Positions 1 to 11,510 of a stretch of 64,000 nt of DNA are shown here, piece by piece. The notes under the pieces are model-generated. The model saw nothing but the letters and a program-made list of their open reading frames with translations. It was not told the DNA's origin and did no database searches. How positions within the stretch are numbered: position 1 is the first letter of the stretch; every line of letters begins with the position of its first letter. The translations under genes were made by a program, and so were the position numbers. The stretch comes from Promerops cafer (lineage: Eukaryota; Chordata; Aves; Passeriformes; Nectariniidae), in NCBI GenBank assembly GCA_013398275.1, contig VZSE01013366.1, positions 659,649 through 723,648 of the forward strand. Reading direction: 5' to 3'.

Positions 1-238
1 TCCTGATTTCCATAAAGCAGAAAATGAGATGTGTCAAAACAGGGGCCCTGTCTAGACTGGAAAATATGTCTGTGAGTGTCCCCAAACTGGATGTGATTGT
101 GATGGCAACACCTCCAAGTCTGAATGTCCCACCTGATCAAAGGGCACAGGTTGCAGCTGGACAGATTCCTTCATGTGAGTGCTGCTGTGTTGGTGTCAAA
201 AGGGTTGTGTGTGTGTTCAGACAGCAAAGAAATCACCC
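1..238. other. single-copy sequence, nothing recognised
   Basis: This is the left edge of the window. I see no repeat, splice-flanked frame or RNA gene here. The short open frame across it runs straight into the adjoining CR1 fragment and has no protein-like features. Confidence 0.5.
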
Positions 239-362
239 TGGAATAGTGGAATGGTCTAGGTTGGAAAGGACTGCCTGGTTCCAACCCCCTGCCATGGGCA
301 GGCACAACTTCCACTAGACCAGGTTGATCAGGCATCCAACCTGGCCTTGGATGCTTCTGAGG
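239..362 (-). mobile_element. CR1 LINE, 3' end fragment
   Basis: The sequence begins with a degenerate copy of the CR1 3' terminus read in reverse (GGAATGGTCTAGGTTGGAAAGG). It continues through the CR1 blocks CCAACCCCCTGCCATGGGCA and AACCTGGCCTTGGATGCTTC. It is therefore a CR1 inserted on the minus strand and cut off after about 120 bp, as is usual for these 5'-truncated retroposons. The many substitutions suggest an old copy. It is non-coding. Confidence 0.85.
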
Positions 363-3146
363 AAGTCATCCCTCTTAACTCTCATACTGTGTTGGAAAAC
401 AGACCCATTCCATGCAGACCAGGCCTTATTTTTACTCAGAGACTGTTTTGGAACATCTTTCCCCAAATCCTACTCTCTGTAGTGCTGCAGTCACTCATCT
501 GGATGTTTTCAGCTTTTCTACTAATGATAACCAGGAAATAAATAGCCATTTCTTCCTACAAACTGATGCTGAACTTTACACTGTCCTAGGTCATTAGTAG
601 TAGAATGAATTTTTTTCACATGTCATCCTTTAACAGTGATGTAGAAGAAAAGAAAATGGGATTTAATTCATGTGGAATCTTTGTTGCTACTCTGCAGGAT
701 AAAAGCAATGATGCCATACAACCAACACTGTAAACAATGTTCAAAGCTTGTTAATTGCTGAAAAGAAGCTCGAGAGTTTAATCATTTACAGAAACTGTTG
801 TTTTTATAGCAGATACAATATTTCCTGCTACAGAACCCACTGAAAATACTCATTCTCACAACAGGCTCGTTCAGACACCGGTCTCTCTTTCAATGGTGTT
901 ACAACAGTGCTGAAGTGTCACTGATGACACAACTCAGTGTGTCACTAACCCAGTTCCTGACCACTGTTCCTACCTCTTGTGGGATGGCATTGCCTACCCC
1001 TGTCGTGGGGATAAGGTCTGAGTGCGTACAAGAACTGCTGGGGGAAGAAGCAGGCTTTGACCAATATTTTTTCTCAAACAGGAAATGAAATTAAAATAGA
1101 AATAGATAAAATTAAAATAGAAATTAAATAAATGAATGCTTGGTTTCAGCAATGCAGATTACACAAACCCAAAGGGAGTTTTATTTAAACACTTACTAAA
1201 ATAAGTTCCATGATATTTTTGCTGGGGCCTTTAACTCTGAGGTCTGAGGTAACAGCTGCAGTCACTGAAGAAGAAATCCATGAAAATGTGTGTCATGAAA
1301 TTTTGACTGACCAGACCCAGATGTGGCAGGTGCTTTCATTCTTATTGGTAAAAATCCCACTAATTGTCTGCTAAAAAGGAGTGGTTTTCATCTGGTAATT
1401 AGGAGTGGTCCAAGCTCATCCCACTGAAACCTTTTGACACTGCTGGGTTTCTAAGTGCTGTTGAACCTGGAAGAGTCTCTCTGTTTGAGCTGTTCTCTCT
1501 GATTCTGGCTGCTCAGATTCTGATGGCATTGGGACCGGGTTACTGTTCAGGCCGCTTTCTCTTTTTCCTCCAATTACATTGATTCCTTTATTTTCTTACT
1601 CCCTTAGGACTGATTACTTTGTCTCCTGCTGTTGTCACAGAACAGCTTTTCCAGTGTCTGGTTATTGAATCTTGTTATTGATCGAACTCAAAAGAATAAT
1701 TTTGATAGTCTCATCTAAATTTTTTGTGCAACCTTGTCTTTGTTGAAGTTACTGAGTAATAGTTCTGGGAACTATGCAGAGCTGCTTCCTGCAGATCCCT
1801 ATTTCCTGGCCAAGCTCCCCTATCAGTGATGAGCACTGACGACAGCCGCTTCTTCTGTTTGACTCTCTCTTTGCAAAAAATTTATGCAAACCTGAATGCT
1901 CTTGAATCTTGACTTCTCTTTCAGTTTGCTTGGAATCAGATGATAGATTGTAAGATAATCAGGTTGGAAATGCCATATGCCATGATAACACCAGCCTTTT
2001 CAGCTGAGCTAAAAATGACTGCTGAGGGGTAATGAGACAGAATTCCAAATGTGAGGGAGATCCGTGTTGTTTCACTGGGAATGTGGTTCCTGCTGATGCA
2101 TGGCTGTCTGCAGTGTGGGTATTATTCCCAGGAAGCTTCCTGGAGCTAACTACACCTCAACTATGTACTCACTGAGAGTTGTGACAAGGGGGGTTTTTAT
2201 TGTTCAATATAATCCACCATCAATGTAATTTGGCTTTTTTCTGCAAGTCATTAGCATAATAAATTGCCTAATACTCCATTTTATTGTGGACTAGTTCATC
2301 CTTTGAGGGGAAAAAAAAAGGCAATCGCTGGTGTCAAATCCTAAATTAAAGTAAGCTTGGGAACGTATTTGGCAAGATAATGCTGATGAAAGTGAGAATC
2401 TGAACTCCAGCTAAACCAAAAATCATTAGCTGAGCTGCAGCATTTACAATAAATAAGCACAGTGCTTTAAAAGGGCCTGGTTTCACTAGCCAAGCAATGC
2501 ACAGGTTTGGTTTTCAGGTTCAATACCATGGCCCCTTTGCACCTGTTGGACTGTTTTTCTCATAAGCCTTTGTCTTGTCAGTCTGCACAGACCTGATTTG
2601 AAAGGAGGTGAGGCTTTGCATGCAGACTCTGCTTTGCTGGGCACTCCTGTCATCTTCAGCAAATATCCTCACACATGTTAAAAGTGAGCAGCAGTGGTGA
2701 GGCTGAACCAATATTTGATCACCCTTGGCAGTGCATGCTTTTAATTAATAAGAAGCCTTTCCTCATCTGTTTATCTTCCCCCTTAAAAGCTCAGCTGAGC
2801 AGCACAATCTAATGCAATACAAAATGACTCCATCACAGGGAGAGTTATCTCCTCAGCTGCTTTGCAGCATTTTCCTCTACATTTGCTTCCTATTTGAAAA
2901 AGTAAGAACACATTAGAAGTGGTTGAGATGTCTCATGAAAGAAATCATTGTGTGTAGAGCCATTAGAACTTGTAAATAGAAGTTTCTAGAGTTCTCTGTG
3001 TCCTGCAAGTCCTCTCAAAAAAGGGAATTAATGTGTCTGGAAAGGCTATTTTAGCTCTTCAGCTGAATTTGTCTTCCTGGGAGATTGTTCAGGAATCCAC
3101 AGCTACAAACTCTTTCTTCCAGAAGAGAAAAAAAAAATAATATTGA
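363..3146. other. single-copy non-coding sequence
   Basis: This is AT-leaning DNA with no recognised repeat apart from a short AT-rich tandem near 1088-1124. The stretch 2200-2300 is very AT-rich and carries TAAT-type homeodomain cores, which could be regulatory, but nothing more can be shown. Open frames are all under 70 codons and are not protein-like. Confidence 0.5.
1088..1124. repeat. AT-rich imperfect tandem repeat, period 21
   Basis: The 16-base unit AAATTAAAATAGAAAT occurs exactly at 1088-1103 and again at 1109-1124, with similar AT-rich sequence continuing to about 1134. It is low-complexity DNA with no sign of function. Confidence 0.7.
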
Positions 3147-3290
3147 TCATAGAACGGTCTGGGTTGGAAGGGATCAGGAAGCCCATCCCATTCCACCGCT
3201 GCCATGGGCAAGGACACTTTCCACTACCTCAGGCTGCTCCACACCCTGTCAGCCTGGCCTTGGACACTTCCAGGGATGTGGAGTCCACCA
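3147..3290 (-). mobile_element. CR1 LINE, 3' end fragment
   Basis: It starts with TCATAGAACGGTCTGGGTTGG, the reversed CR1 3' end, and continues through CTGCCATGGGCA and GCCTGGCCTTGGACACTTCC. It is truncated after about 145 bp. The A-rich run just before it (3127-3140) lies on the 3' side of the element. No coding part remains. Confidence 0.88.
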
Positions 3291-5463
3291 AAGAAAACTG
3301 GGAATTACTCTTCATCCATTTTTATTTTGAAAATATTCTGCTCCAACTCTTGCTTTTTTCCTTAACTCCCAAGCAATAACTCTGGTCAGAACCATCTCAT
3401 TACTGCATCACCCACCCCAAATTCCCAGGAACCCCACAAGCTTCAGGTTCCGTTCACGCCACCACTTCAGGCAGAAAAAGGCATGCCCTTCCTGCTGTGG
3501 CTCCCTTTGGAAAGATATCCAAATTCCAGTCTTATGCCCAGGAAAATCACCTGTGTCTCACCTGCTGGGTCTCGTACTGCAGAAAGAACCTCTGCACACA
3601 GCACCTGCCTCAGGTACTTTTAACAGTGTGTGCACCCCGTATCCATCCCTCTCCAGATGTCCGTGCGCCCTAAAATAATCAACCTTTTATTTCTCTTGTC
3701 CTCCTAGAGGAAGAAAAAGGGTTTTGATTAACAACTGGCTTTTGAGTGAAACACCCTGGAAATACGTTCCCTGCATAGACAACAATCTCTTGTTTGAAAT
3801 ACAAAACAAAAGGCCTGCTTTCATTGTAATACTCTCTTCCAATTTCCCAAAAAAAGCAGCAGAAAGGGTTTCCATGAGAATATAAACTTTTTTTCCTGGG
3901 GTACACCCAATCGTTAGGGATTTGGGTGTGTAGAGGGTGCTGTTTGCTTCAATCCCAACCTGATTGTTTAGTGGTTAAGTAAATGTAAGCACTTTTTAAG
4001 AACTCCCAGCTGAGGGTTAGTCTGCAACATCCCTCCTCACTTCAATGACTTAATGGCTCCTCCAGCTTTGCATTTTGGAGGAGAAAAGATCACTCTTCTC
4101 ATCCATTTTCACTTAGTGAGTCACCCAACTGTTACACTGCTCTACACGGGATGAGGAGATGGGAAAGAAAAGCAAAAGCAAACTGCACCTGCAAGAGCTG
4201 TTTGCAAATGGCGCTGCTGGGTAAAATGACCTTCGCACAGAGAGAAGAAAAACAGCATACAAATGGTCATCTAAAGCTTCATTAACAGAACCCTCCTTGC
4301 CTGCAATGCTTTTAGGGAGGTGTTCAGGTGAGTTCCTCTGAATCCCACTGCTCCACTGCCTTTTGCCCTCACTTACCTGTTTCCTGAGGGTAATTTTTCA
4401 AGGCATCTGCTCACCCAGCATGTCTGGCTCTGGCGCCTCCAGGTCCTCCCAGATTACTATTCCAGCTGGGTGGGCTTTGATTTTTCTGTGTTTTTGTCAA
4501 TGAAGCTGAAGGCTTTCAGGACAGGATTTTGTTTAACAAGACAATTTTACACTGATGTCTTGTTATAGCTGTCTTGGAGGCATTTTTTTGTTCCTATATG
4601 TCTTACAGTCACTTGAGGATTCTTATGCAAATAATTTCTTCAGCTGCTTTTGCGAACTCTTATACAATTATGAAATTTAATTTTTGTTGTATTTTGTTTT
4701 CCTCCCAGAGTTTCAGATTTCTCCCTGAGAGACTATTCTTCATCTCTTGTCCCATGCAAGATTTGTAACTAAATATATATTTAAATATATAAATCTGTAT
4801 ACATATTGTACTATACCTACACATCTGTTAGTCAGCAACCTGCCAGACTATGAGGACTAGAGATAATATAAGTACTTACTATAAGCCATACAGATAATAC
4901 AAGTGCTCTGATCCCTGAATTTAGAAAAAAATACAAGCAAATTCAACTAACCTCAAAATGAAAATAAGATTTAAAAAAGGAAGCAACTCCTGTAATATTC
5001 TAAATTATTTCCTTTATTCTCTTTCCATTCCCTGCAATGAAATTCATGTTGAGAGATTATCCTGTACATAAAAAAATAATGTCAATTAAGTAGTGGTCAC
5101 TCACTCATGAATTGTGTTTGATTTTCTCTGTGTGAGAAAATTAGTTATATCAGCTTTTGTCCAAGTAGAGAAAGGCAGCTATTGCAGCATTGACATGAGT
5201 GCACTCTTAACAAAAAACCTACTCCTTTCTATACATCATATGAGACCTTTTAATTGGCTATGCTCTTCTTAGACTGAATAGCTGTTTCTCAAATTCCAGT
5301 GGAGAGTAGTGTGAATGTGTGCTGGGACTGGCTGCACTACCCTGTTATCCTCTCTCTCTGCAGTGCTAGAACCTGAGAGATCCCAAAAGCAGTGGATTAT
5401 TGACTATCAAAATGCTCTGTCCCAGGATGGGAAGCTTTGGTTCTGCAGCAGTGTCTAAAATAT
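3291..5463. other. single-copy non-coding sequence
   Basis: No repeat family is recognised. The AT-rich stretch 4760-4960 contains a perfect palindrome at 4774-4791. I see no exon with plausible splice sites and a protein-like frame, and no RNA gene. Confidence 0.5.
4774..4791. repeat. perfect 18-bp AT palindrome
   Basis: TATATATTTAAATATATA is its own reverse complement. It sits in an AT-rich stretch. It could extrude as a small hairpin, but in AT-rich DNA it may be chance. Confidence 0.6.
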
Positions 5464-5852
5464 TCATGGAATCCCAGAAGGGTTTGGGTCAGGAGGGATT
5501 TAAAGCTCATCTCATTCCACCCCCTGCCATGGGCAGGGACACCTTCCACTATCCCAGGCTGCTCCAAGCCCTGTCCAGCCTGGCCTTGGACACTGCCAGG
5601 GATGGGGCAGCCTGTGGTGCCACAGGTGGGCACCCTGTGCCAGGGCCTGCTCATCCTCCCAGGGAACAATTCCTTCCCAATATCCCATCCATCCCTGCCC
5701 TCTGGCAGTGGAAAACCATTCCCTGTGTCCTGGCACTCCATCCTGTGGAAAGAGTCTCTCCATCTTCCTTGCCAGCTCCTTCAGGTATTGGAAAGCCACG
5801 ATTAGGTTACCCTGAAACTTCTTTTCTCCAGGCTGAACAATCCCTTTATTTG
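5464..5852 (-). mobile_element. CR1 LINE, 3' end fragment of about 390 bp
   Basis: Reading the minus strand, this holds the end of the CR1 reverse-transcriptase frame and its 3' UTR. Recognisable blocks in plus orientation are CCATGGGCAGGGACACC, GCCTGGCCTTGGACACT, CACCCTGTGCCAGGGCCTG and CCTCCCAGGGAACAATTCC. The 3' terminus (TCATGGAATCCCAGAAGGG) is intact. The open frames that cross it on both strands are antisense or degraded readings of the repeat. Confidence 0.93.
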
Positions 5853-7269
5853 TTTGAAACAGGGGCCTTTGTTAACAAGTCTGTGATTTCAGCAGGTTCC
5901 CAGAGAATAGTGAGGGGATTTTGTAGTTTGTGTCTCAACAAGGGAATGGGATCTTCCATTCATGTGAGATACTGAAGGTGGCTGCAGTATTACTGGCCTG
6001 TACAGCTTAGTTGATTTGATTATGTCTCCATAACTGCTGAAACAATGCTAAAATTGTTTTAAATAAGAGCTGAAGCAAACTTAGGTATTTATCCCTGTCC
6101 TGTGGAAAATGATGGCAGTGAGATCAGATTTAAAAAAAAAAAAAAATTAATTGTTAGGAAAGGTTTTCATTGACAGGACATGGGAAGGAAAAGTCTCCAT
6201 CCAGTATTTTGACTTAATTTAAAGGAAAGGTAATTCAGGGTTAGTTTTGCTAACAGCTGTCTAAGATAGCAGTTAATCTGTTGTAGCACAGAATGTAGGC
6301 CAAACTCTCTGGGTGACAATAGCCAGAGTCACATTCCAGATTCTGGTACCTGCAGAACCTTGCCTCCTTTGGGGCTGATTTCCAGCATGGATTTCCTGGT
6401 GTGGGACTGTCTCCTTTCAGGACCATTGGATGCTTCCCTTGGAGTGGGTTTCCAGCTTTTGCCAGAGACGTGAGATGAGAAATCTGAGAGAGGGTCACTT
6501 GTCACTGTCCACGATCCCCTGATGCCTGCCTTGAATCAGAGGCCTGATTGACAGTGTCACCAAACCCTCACATTGGAAAACGTGCTATTTAGACATCACA
6601 ATTTGAATGTTATAATGTTTATGGAGCATCAGGTGTTCTTCAAAATCAAGGCCCAGGCACCCAATCTCCTCCTTATTTCGGTGTGTTTCAGTTTCCACAT
6701 GTTAAGAATGAGGTGACAATGCTCTGTCACAACTTGTCTACCTGCTTGCAAAGCAAGCTGGATGCTTCTCAGCTCACTGCAGGGTTCACTCTGTTTTCTT
6801 TTGGCTGAGCATTAACATTTCACAAAACTTGAGCAAGTCTCAGACAAAACAGCTGTTTTATCACAGCCCCATGCCCTAAATACAGACACTTGTTCTTTCA
6901 TTCTCCCAGCTGAAGGCTCTGGTCTTGTTTACCTGTCACACTCTCAGCCCTTTACAGAGACACCTGATGGTGTCCTGGCTGGAGCTGGTGAGGTTGTTAG
7001 AGGGCTGAGTGCCCCCCAGCCAAAGCAGGCGTCCTCCTGACATATCCTGTCACCTCACAGGCACATTGTGCTAACAGCTGTCATTAATCTTTGAGAAGCC
7101 CTCGCATGGTGAGTGCCGGAGAAAATCCTTTGAAAAAAATGAATAATTCTGTCTTCAAAGCAGCATGCAGTAAATAAGTCATAGAGCAGCATGCTGGGGC
7201 TCTAGGAGAAGGAGAAAATATGGAATGGCTGCTTATTCAGGGAGCATTGACTGTTTGGAGAGAGAGAAG
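5853..7269. other. single-copy non-coding sequence with a poly-A run
   Basis: The only low-complexity element is a 15-base A run at 6132-6146. The 82-codon minus-strand frame at 6250-6498 has no protein-like features. Nothing else is recognised. Confidence 0.5.
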
Positions 7270-7615
7270 AATCCTAGAATCATTGGTTTGGGTTGGAAGG
7301 CACCTTAAAGCTCACCCAGTTCCACCCCTCCCATGGGCAGGGACAGCTCCCACTATCCCAGATTGCTCCAAGCCCTGTCCATCCTGGCCTTGGACACTTC
7401 CAGGGATCCAGGGGTAGCCACAGTTTCTGTGGGTACCCTGTGCCAGGGCCTCACCAGACTCTGAGTAAAAAATTTCTTCTTAACATGAAATATAAACCAC
7501 TCCACTCTCATTTTAAAACTGTTCCCCCTTGTCTGTAGTCACTATCTGTCCATGTAAATGGTCCCTCTCCCTCTTTTTCATAAGCCCCTCTAAGTATGGG
7601 AAGGATCCTGTAGGA
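7270..7615 (-). mobile_element. CR1 LINE, 3' end fragment
   Basis: It begins with the reversed 3' end (ATCCTAGAATCATTGG, then GGGTTGGAAGGCACC). It keeps CCATGGGCAGGGACAGC, GGCCTTGGACACTTCCAGGG and the CR1 block near GTACCCTGTGCCAGGGCC. Beyond about 7470 the match weakens, so the left limit of the element on the minus strand (about 7615) is approximate. The 107-codon minus frame that overlaps it is not a host gene. Confidence 0.88.
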
Positions 7616-10600
7616 CAAAATAAATATTCCTGTCATGAAGACTCTTCTGGACAGCAGACTTGCAGATGGCAGTGGCAAATTCTCATCACACAAACAAGCT
7701 GAATCCTGGGATTTCCTAACTTTTTCAAGGTTTGGATTCACTGCCTTAATAATGCTCTTTTGCCTGCGGGCTATGTGCATTTGCTCCCCTTTGTGCTCTT
7801 CTGTTTCCATAATGTCATTTTGGGTTACCACGAGAGAGCCTTTCTCTCTCCTGTGAGCCCTGGCAGAACCACGCTTATTATAAATGGATGTACGTAATGA
7901 TTGAAGTTACTTTGGTTTGGATTTGAAATGTGTTCTTTATTCTCCCATCATCCCAGGCTGATGCCGTGGCACAGCCGAGGAGCAGTTTTGTGGGACAAAG
8001 CACCATTCCCATGCAAAGCTGTAACTGGGGCTGTCCTGTCAGTCCCACACACACGCTGTGGGATGGTATTTCAAGCCTTTACAACTGTGGTAGTTTTTTA
8101 CGTGTAATGGCTCAGATTGCTGTAGTTCAGGGGCAAATGCAGCCCTTGGTGTGATCCAGGGATGCAGAGTGCTGGCCAGCTGCGGGAAGAGCCGGGCCAG
8201 CTGCGGAGCTCTGCTGCTGGCTGTGTCTTCTGGGAATCCTGCTCCTGCTGGAAGCAGCCTAACAGGCTGGTGAGCAAAACGCTGCACTTGCAGTGCCCCC
8301 AAAGCCCGGGAGAAGGCTGATATGTATCCTGCAGCTGTAGCTTTGCTCTGTGCCAGAAGCACTCTGGAGATGGAGCTGCTCAGTGAAGTGGCTGAGTGGA
8401 AAGCGAATGCACTCTGTGCTCCCTCCCCGCATTGCAGACGTGCTGCCGCTGCTTCACCCCAAGTTCAGGGATGGTTTCATCCTTCCCAGAGCCTCGCTAA
8501 ATCCTTGCCCTGGCTATGTGTCTTACATTTGGAATCCCATCATTAATTGTACTTTACTTCCCACTGTAACAAATTAATCCTGATCTTCCCTGTCAAAAGC
8601 CATTTGTACCTGCTTTGGAGCATTTCAGGCTGAAGAGTTTCTGCCCACTGAGACTGGCCCCAGCTAATCACATTCCACGCAGAGGAATTTGGATTTGCAT
8701 CAGAAAGCAGCACTCGTCTATCTGTTTCAAACACTAAGCCCCAAAGAAGAGGTTGAGATGTCTCTTCTAGAGAAGCAGATTCTGAAATATCTCCCTTGTA
8801 AATTTTGGCTTCGCTGAGCAAGTGCACAGGTAAAAGAGAAGTGAGTGAAATGTCAGGTGTGGTGCAGGTTTGTAAGCACACTGAGTGTACTTGGCACTGT
8901 TACAGACCTGGGCTGCACCTGATGGTTCACTGACATCACTCATTTGGAGCTGCAGAACTCTCCAGTGCTTCAGGCATGTTTTAATAATTTAGAAACCATG
9001 TGGGTTTACTGTGTTAAGGTAAATGTTAAGATTGATTGTCCTTCACAGTAAGCAGCGGCCTAAAGTTTGCTTCAGTAACTCTTTGGCTTACACATATATT
9101 GATGTCCACCAAACAGAGAAATCAGTACATACATTTATTAATGCTCTCACTGTGTGAAGTCACAAGCATGGAGCTGTTCTGCTACAGGATTTTAGTAGTA
9201 AAATGGACTTTACCTAGTCTGAGATCCAGAAGAAAGTAACTCATGCAATCAATGTTTTCCTTGCTTTATCTGCAGGAATCATCATGCATTTCTCCTTTTG
9301 AGTGACCAGACTAATTACAGCTGTGTCTCCCTCTCTTGTATTGCTAATCTCTTTGGAATTGAAAAGAAGGCCAAATAATAACTTGATTATTTTTGGCCAT
9401 TGGTGTGGCAAGACTTTGCTGCAGAAAGAAACTCCTCCCATTTGCTCACAGTTATATTTATTGACTTGAGAAGGAAAGCCAGAGCAGTAGGGTCACATCT
9501 CCTTTAAGCCTGGCACGCTCATCGTGCAAAGAGAGAAGTGACATTTGGTATCATTTGGTTTGTCTCTGAAATGACTTGAACAATATTCACTGCTGTCTGC
9601 AGTCATTTAGACTGGCAGTACAACAAGGGTGATGTAATTTTGAGTATCTGTGAGACACCTCTCTGGTGCCTGAGAATGCTGCACAAAAGCTGGGCTTTAA
9701 CACTGTCTCTTCTATTAACTACTTCTTAAATTTTTAGTATCCTGTAAGCAAGACTTGAAAAGAGAGATTAGGAGGAAGCACTTTGGGAAGGCTCCTCAGA
9801 AGGGGAATGCAGAAAGTGGGAGCACTTGTTGCTGCTCTTAGGATTAAAGAACTCATTAAAAGCTGGCAGGGAAAAAGCAGATAGCTTTCTCAGTTAAAAA
9901 AAAAAAAAATAAAAAATAAAAAAAACAAAAGAGGATTAGGAAATAAAGCTGGAGTGGTGTAATAAACAGATTTAAAAAGCATAAACTTTAATAAGATTAT
10001 TTTAAGTGCTCTGTGTGAAAACACAAGGGTGGCCAGCAGAGGAGTGTGTGTGTTGGGGAGTGAGTGGAGAGAAAGAGAGAAATGAGAAATTAAGATCATC
10101 TTCTCTGTGTAACTCTCATTGCCTTTCATCTTTAACATCCAGCTTTTCCATAATGTATGAGTAGCCGCTGGATACTTTTAAAATATACTGTATTATGTCC
10201 CTATTAGAAAAAGGATAAACTTGTACTAGAAATCCACTGAAACAAACGTAAAAGCCCAAAACCACCACCACCAACAAAAACCATAGAAAAAGAGGGAGCT
10301 GCAACCTTCTGTCTCAGTGCAGTGACCACCACCAGGCAGCACAAATGCAGTGATTCTGAATTCTCCCGGTTGCACTGCCCTAGCTTGAAAATAAGACAGA
10401 TAAATGTTAATGAAGGACATTTTCTGTGCTAGAAAGTTATTATTTGCCTAAATTAGTAATCTTATAACAAAAGAGGATTAATAGAAACATATCTTTATCT
10501 GTCTCAGTAAGGTTGGGATGGGGCTTCTGCCTGTGGCAGAGCACTCAGCACTGATAGCTCTAAATGTGTAAGTATCATTTAATGATCCCTTTCTCCTCAG

Positions 10601-11340
10601 AGCAGGCCCGGAGGAAAGGGAGAGCATCTCAAAACCCTGGTGATTGCTCACCTCTTAAGGAATGTCACTAAGCCCTGTGCCCACTTTAATTGAGCTTTTA
10701 ATGTTGTGGTGGCTGAAAAAATCCCAGCTTGTGTGTGTCAGGGCACAAGGACAAAGATAATGAGGTGTACACTTTGCTCCACAGCTCAAGCTTTGGGCTT
10801 TTCCACTTGGTGTACTTTGACCCCACAATGAGCTGGGACAGCACAGGCACAGGCTTCCTTTTTGCCACAAGTGCCATCTAACAGTTTCCTCTGCATACAC
10901 AGTTTCCCTCTGACTCTTTGTATCTTCAACAGAGTGGGGAAACACTAGAGAAAAGGTACTGGTAGGCTTCTGTGTAGAAATTTAGCGGTTTGTGTGCTCT
11001 TTCATCTGTTCTTTAAACATTAATGACTCCAGTGAGTTAAAGCAGAAGTATGAAAATGTGTAGGGTTTCACAGGCTGCTGCATGTCCCTCTCTTGCCATA
11101 AGGTCAGAGTTTGGTGAAATAGTCCTCCTCAGTTTTTTTACAGCTGGATGGCAGAAAAGAAAATGGTGCAAAACCCAGTTTTTTGCCAAAGCCATTTTGC
11201 TTGTAAGAGGGCAGGTGTCACCAAGATACCATTTGTTCTTTTTCCTCGGTGTCTTCACTGTGTTGGTGATGGGCTACTTCAGAGCAGCAAACTCCTGAAC
11301 CTTTACGGTCAATAGAATTACTTCTCCTTGTAGGAATTTA
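7616..11340. other. single-copy non-coding sequence with simple repeats
   Basis: About 3.7 kb without a repeat copy. A short direct repeat of GGCCAGCTGCGG lies near 8174-8206. The A-rich tract 9896-9930 and a (ACC)n run near 10259-10275 are low complexity. The frames at 8039-8362, 8543-8881 and 10655-10945 show no domain, signal peptide or splice context. Confidence 0.5.
9896..9930. repeat. A-rich low-complexity tract
   Basis: This is a run of A broken by single T and C bases. No retroposon body could be recognised upstream of it on either strand, so I call it simple sequence rather than a retroposon tail. Confidence 0.8.
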
Positions 11341-11510
11341 AGAAGAGATTGTGGCTGCCCCATCCCTGGAAGTGTCCAAGGCCAGACTGGATGGGGTTTG
11401 GAGCAACTTGGGACAGTGGAAGGTGTCCCTGCCCATGCCAGGGGGTGGAATTAGATGATCCTTAATGTCCTTTCCTTCCCAAACCAGTCTGTGAGTCAAT
11501 GATTCTATGA
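11341..11510 (+). mobile_element. CR1 LINE, 3' end fragment
   Basis: Plus-strand copy: GTGGCTGCCCCATCCCTGGA, AGTGTCCAAGGCCAGACTGG and GAAGGTGTCCCTGCCCATG lead to a terminal CAATGATTCTATGA at 11510. The 3' end is intact and the 5' side is truncated after about 170 bp. Confidence 0.92.

Noticed and set aside
2515..2530. GGTTCAATACC, resembling a tRNA T-loop
   Set aside because: No matching acceptor or anticodon stem is found at the right spacing.
6132..6146. A run taken as a possible retroposon tail
   Set aside because: No retroposon body precedes it, and CR1 does not end in poly-A.
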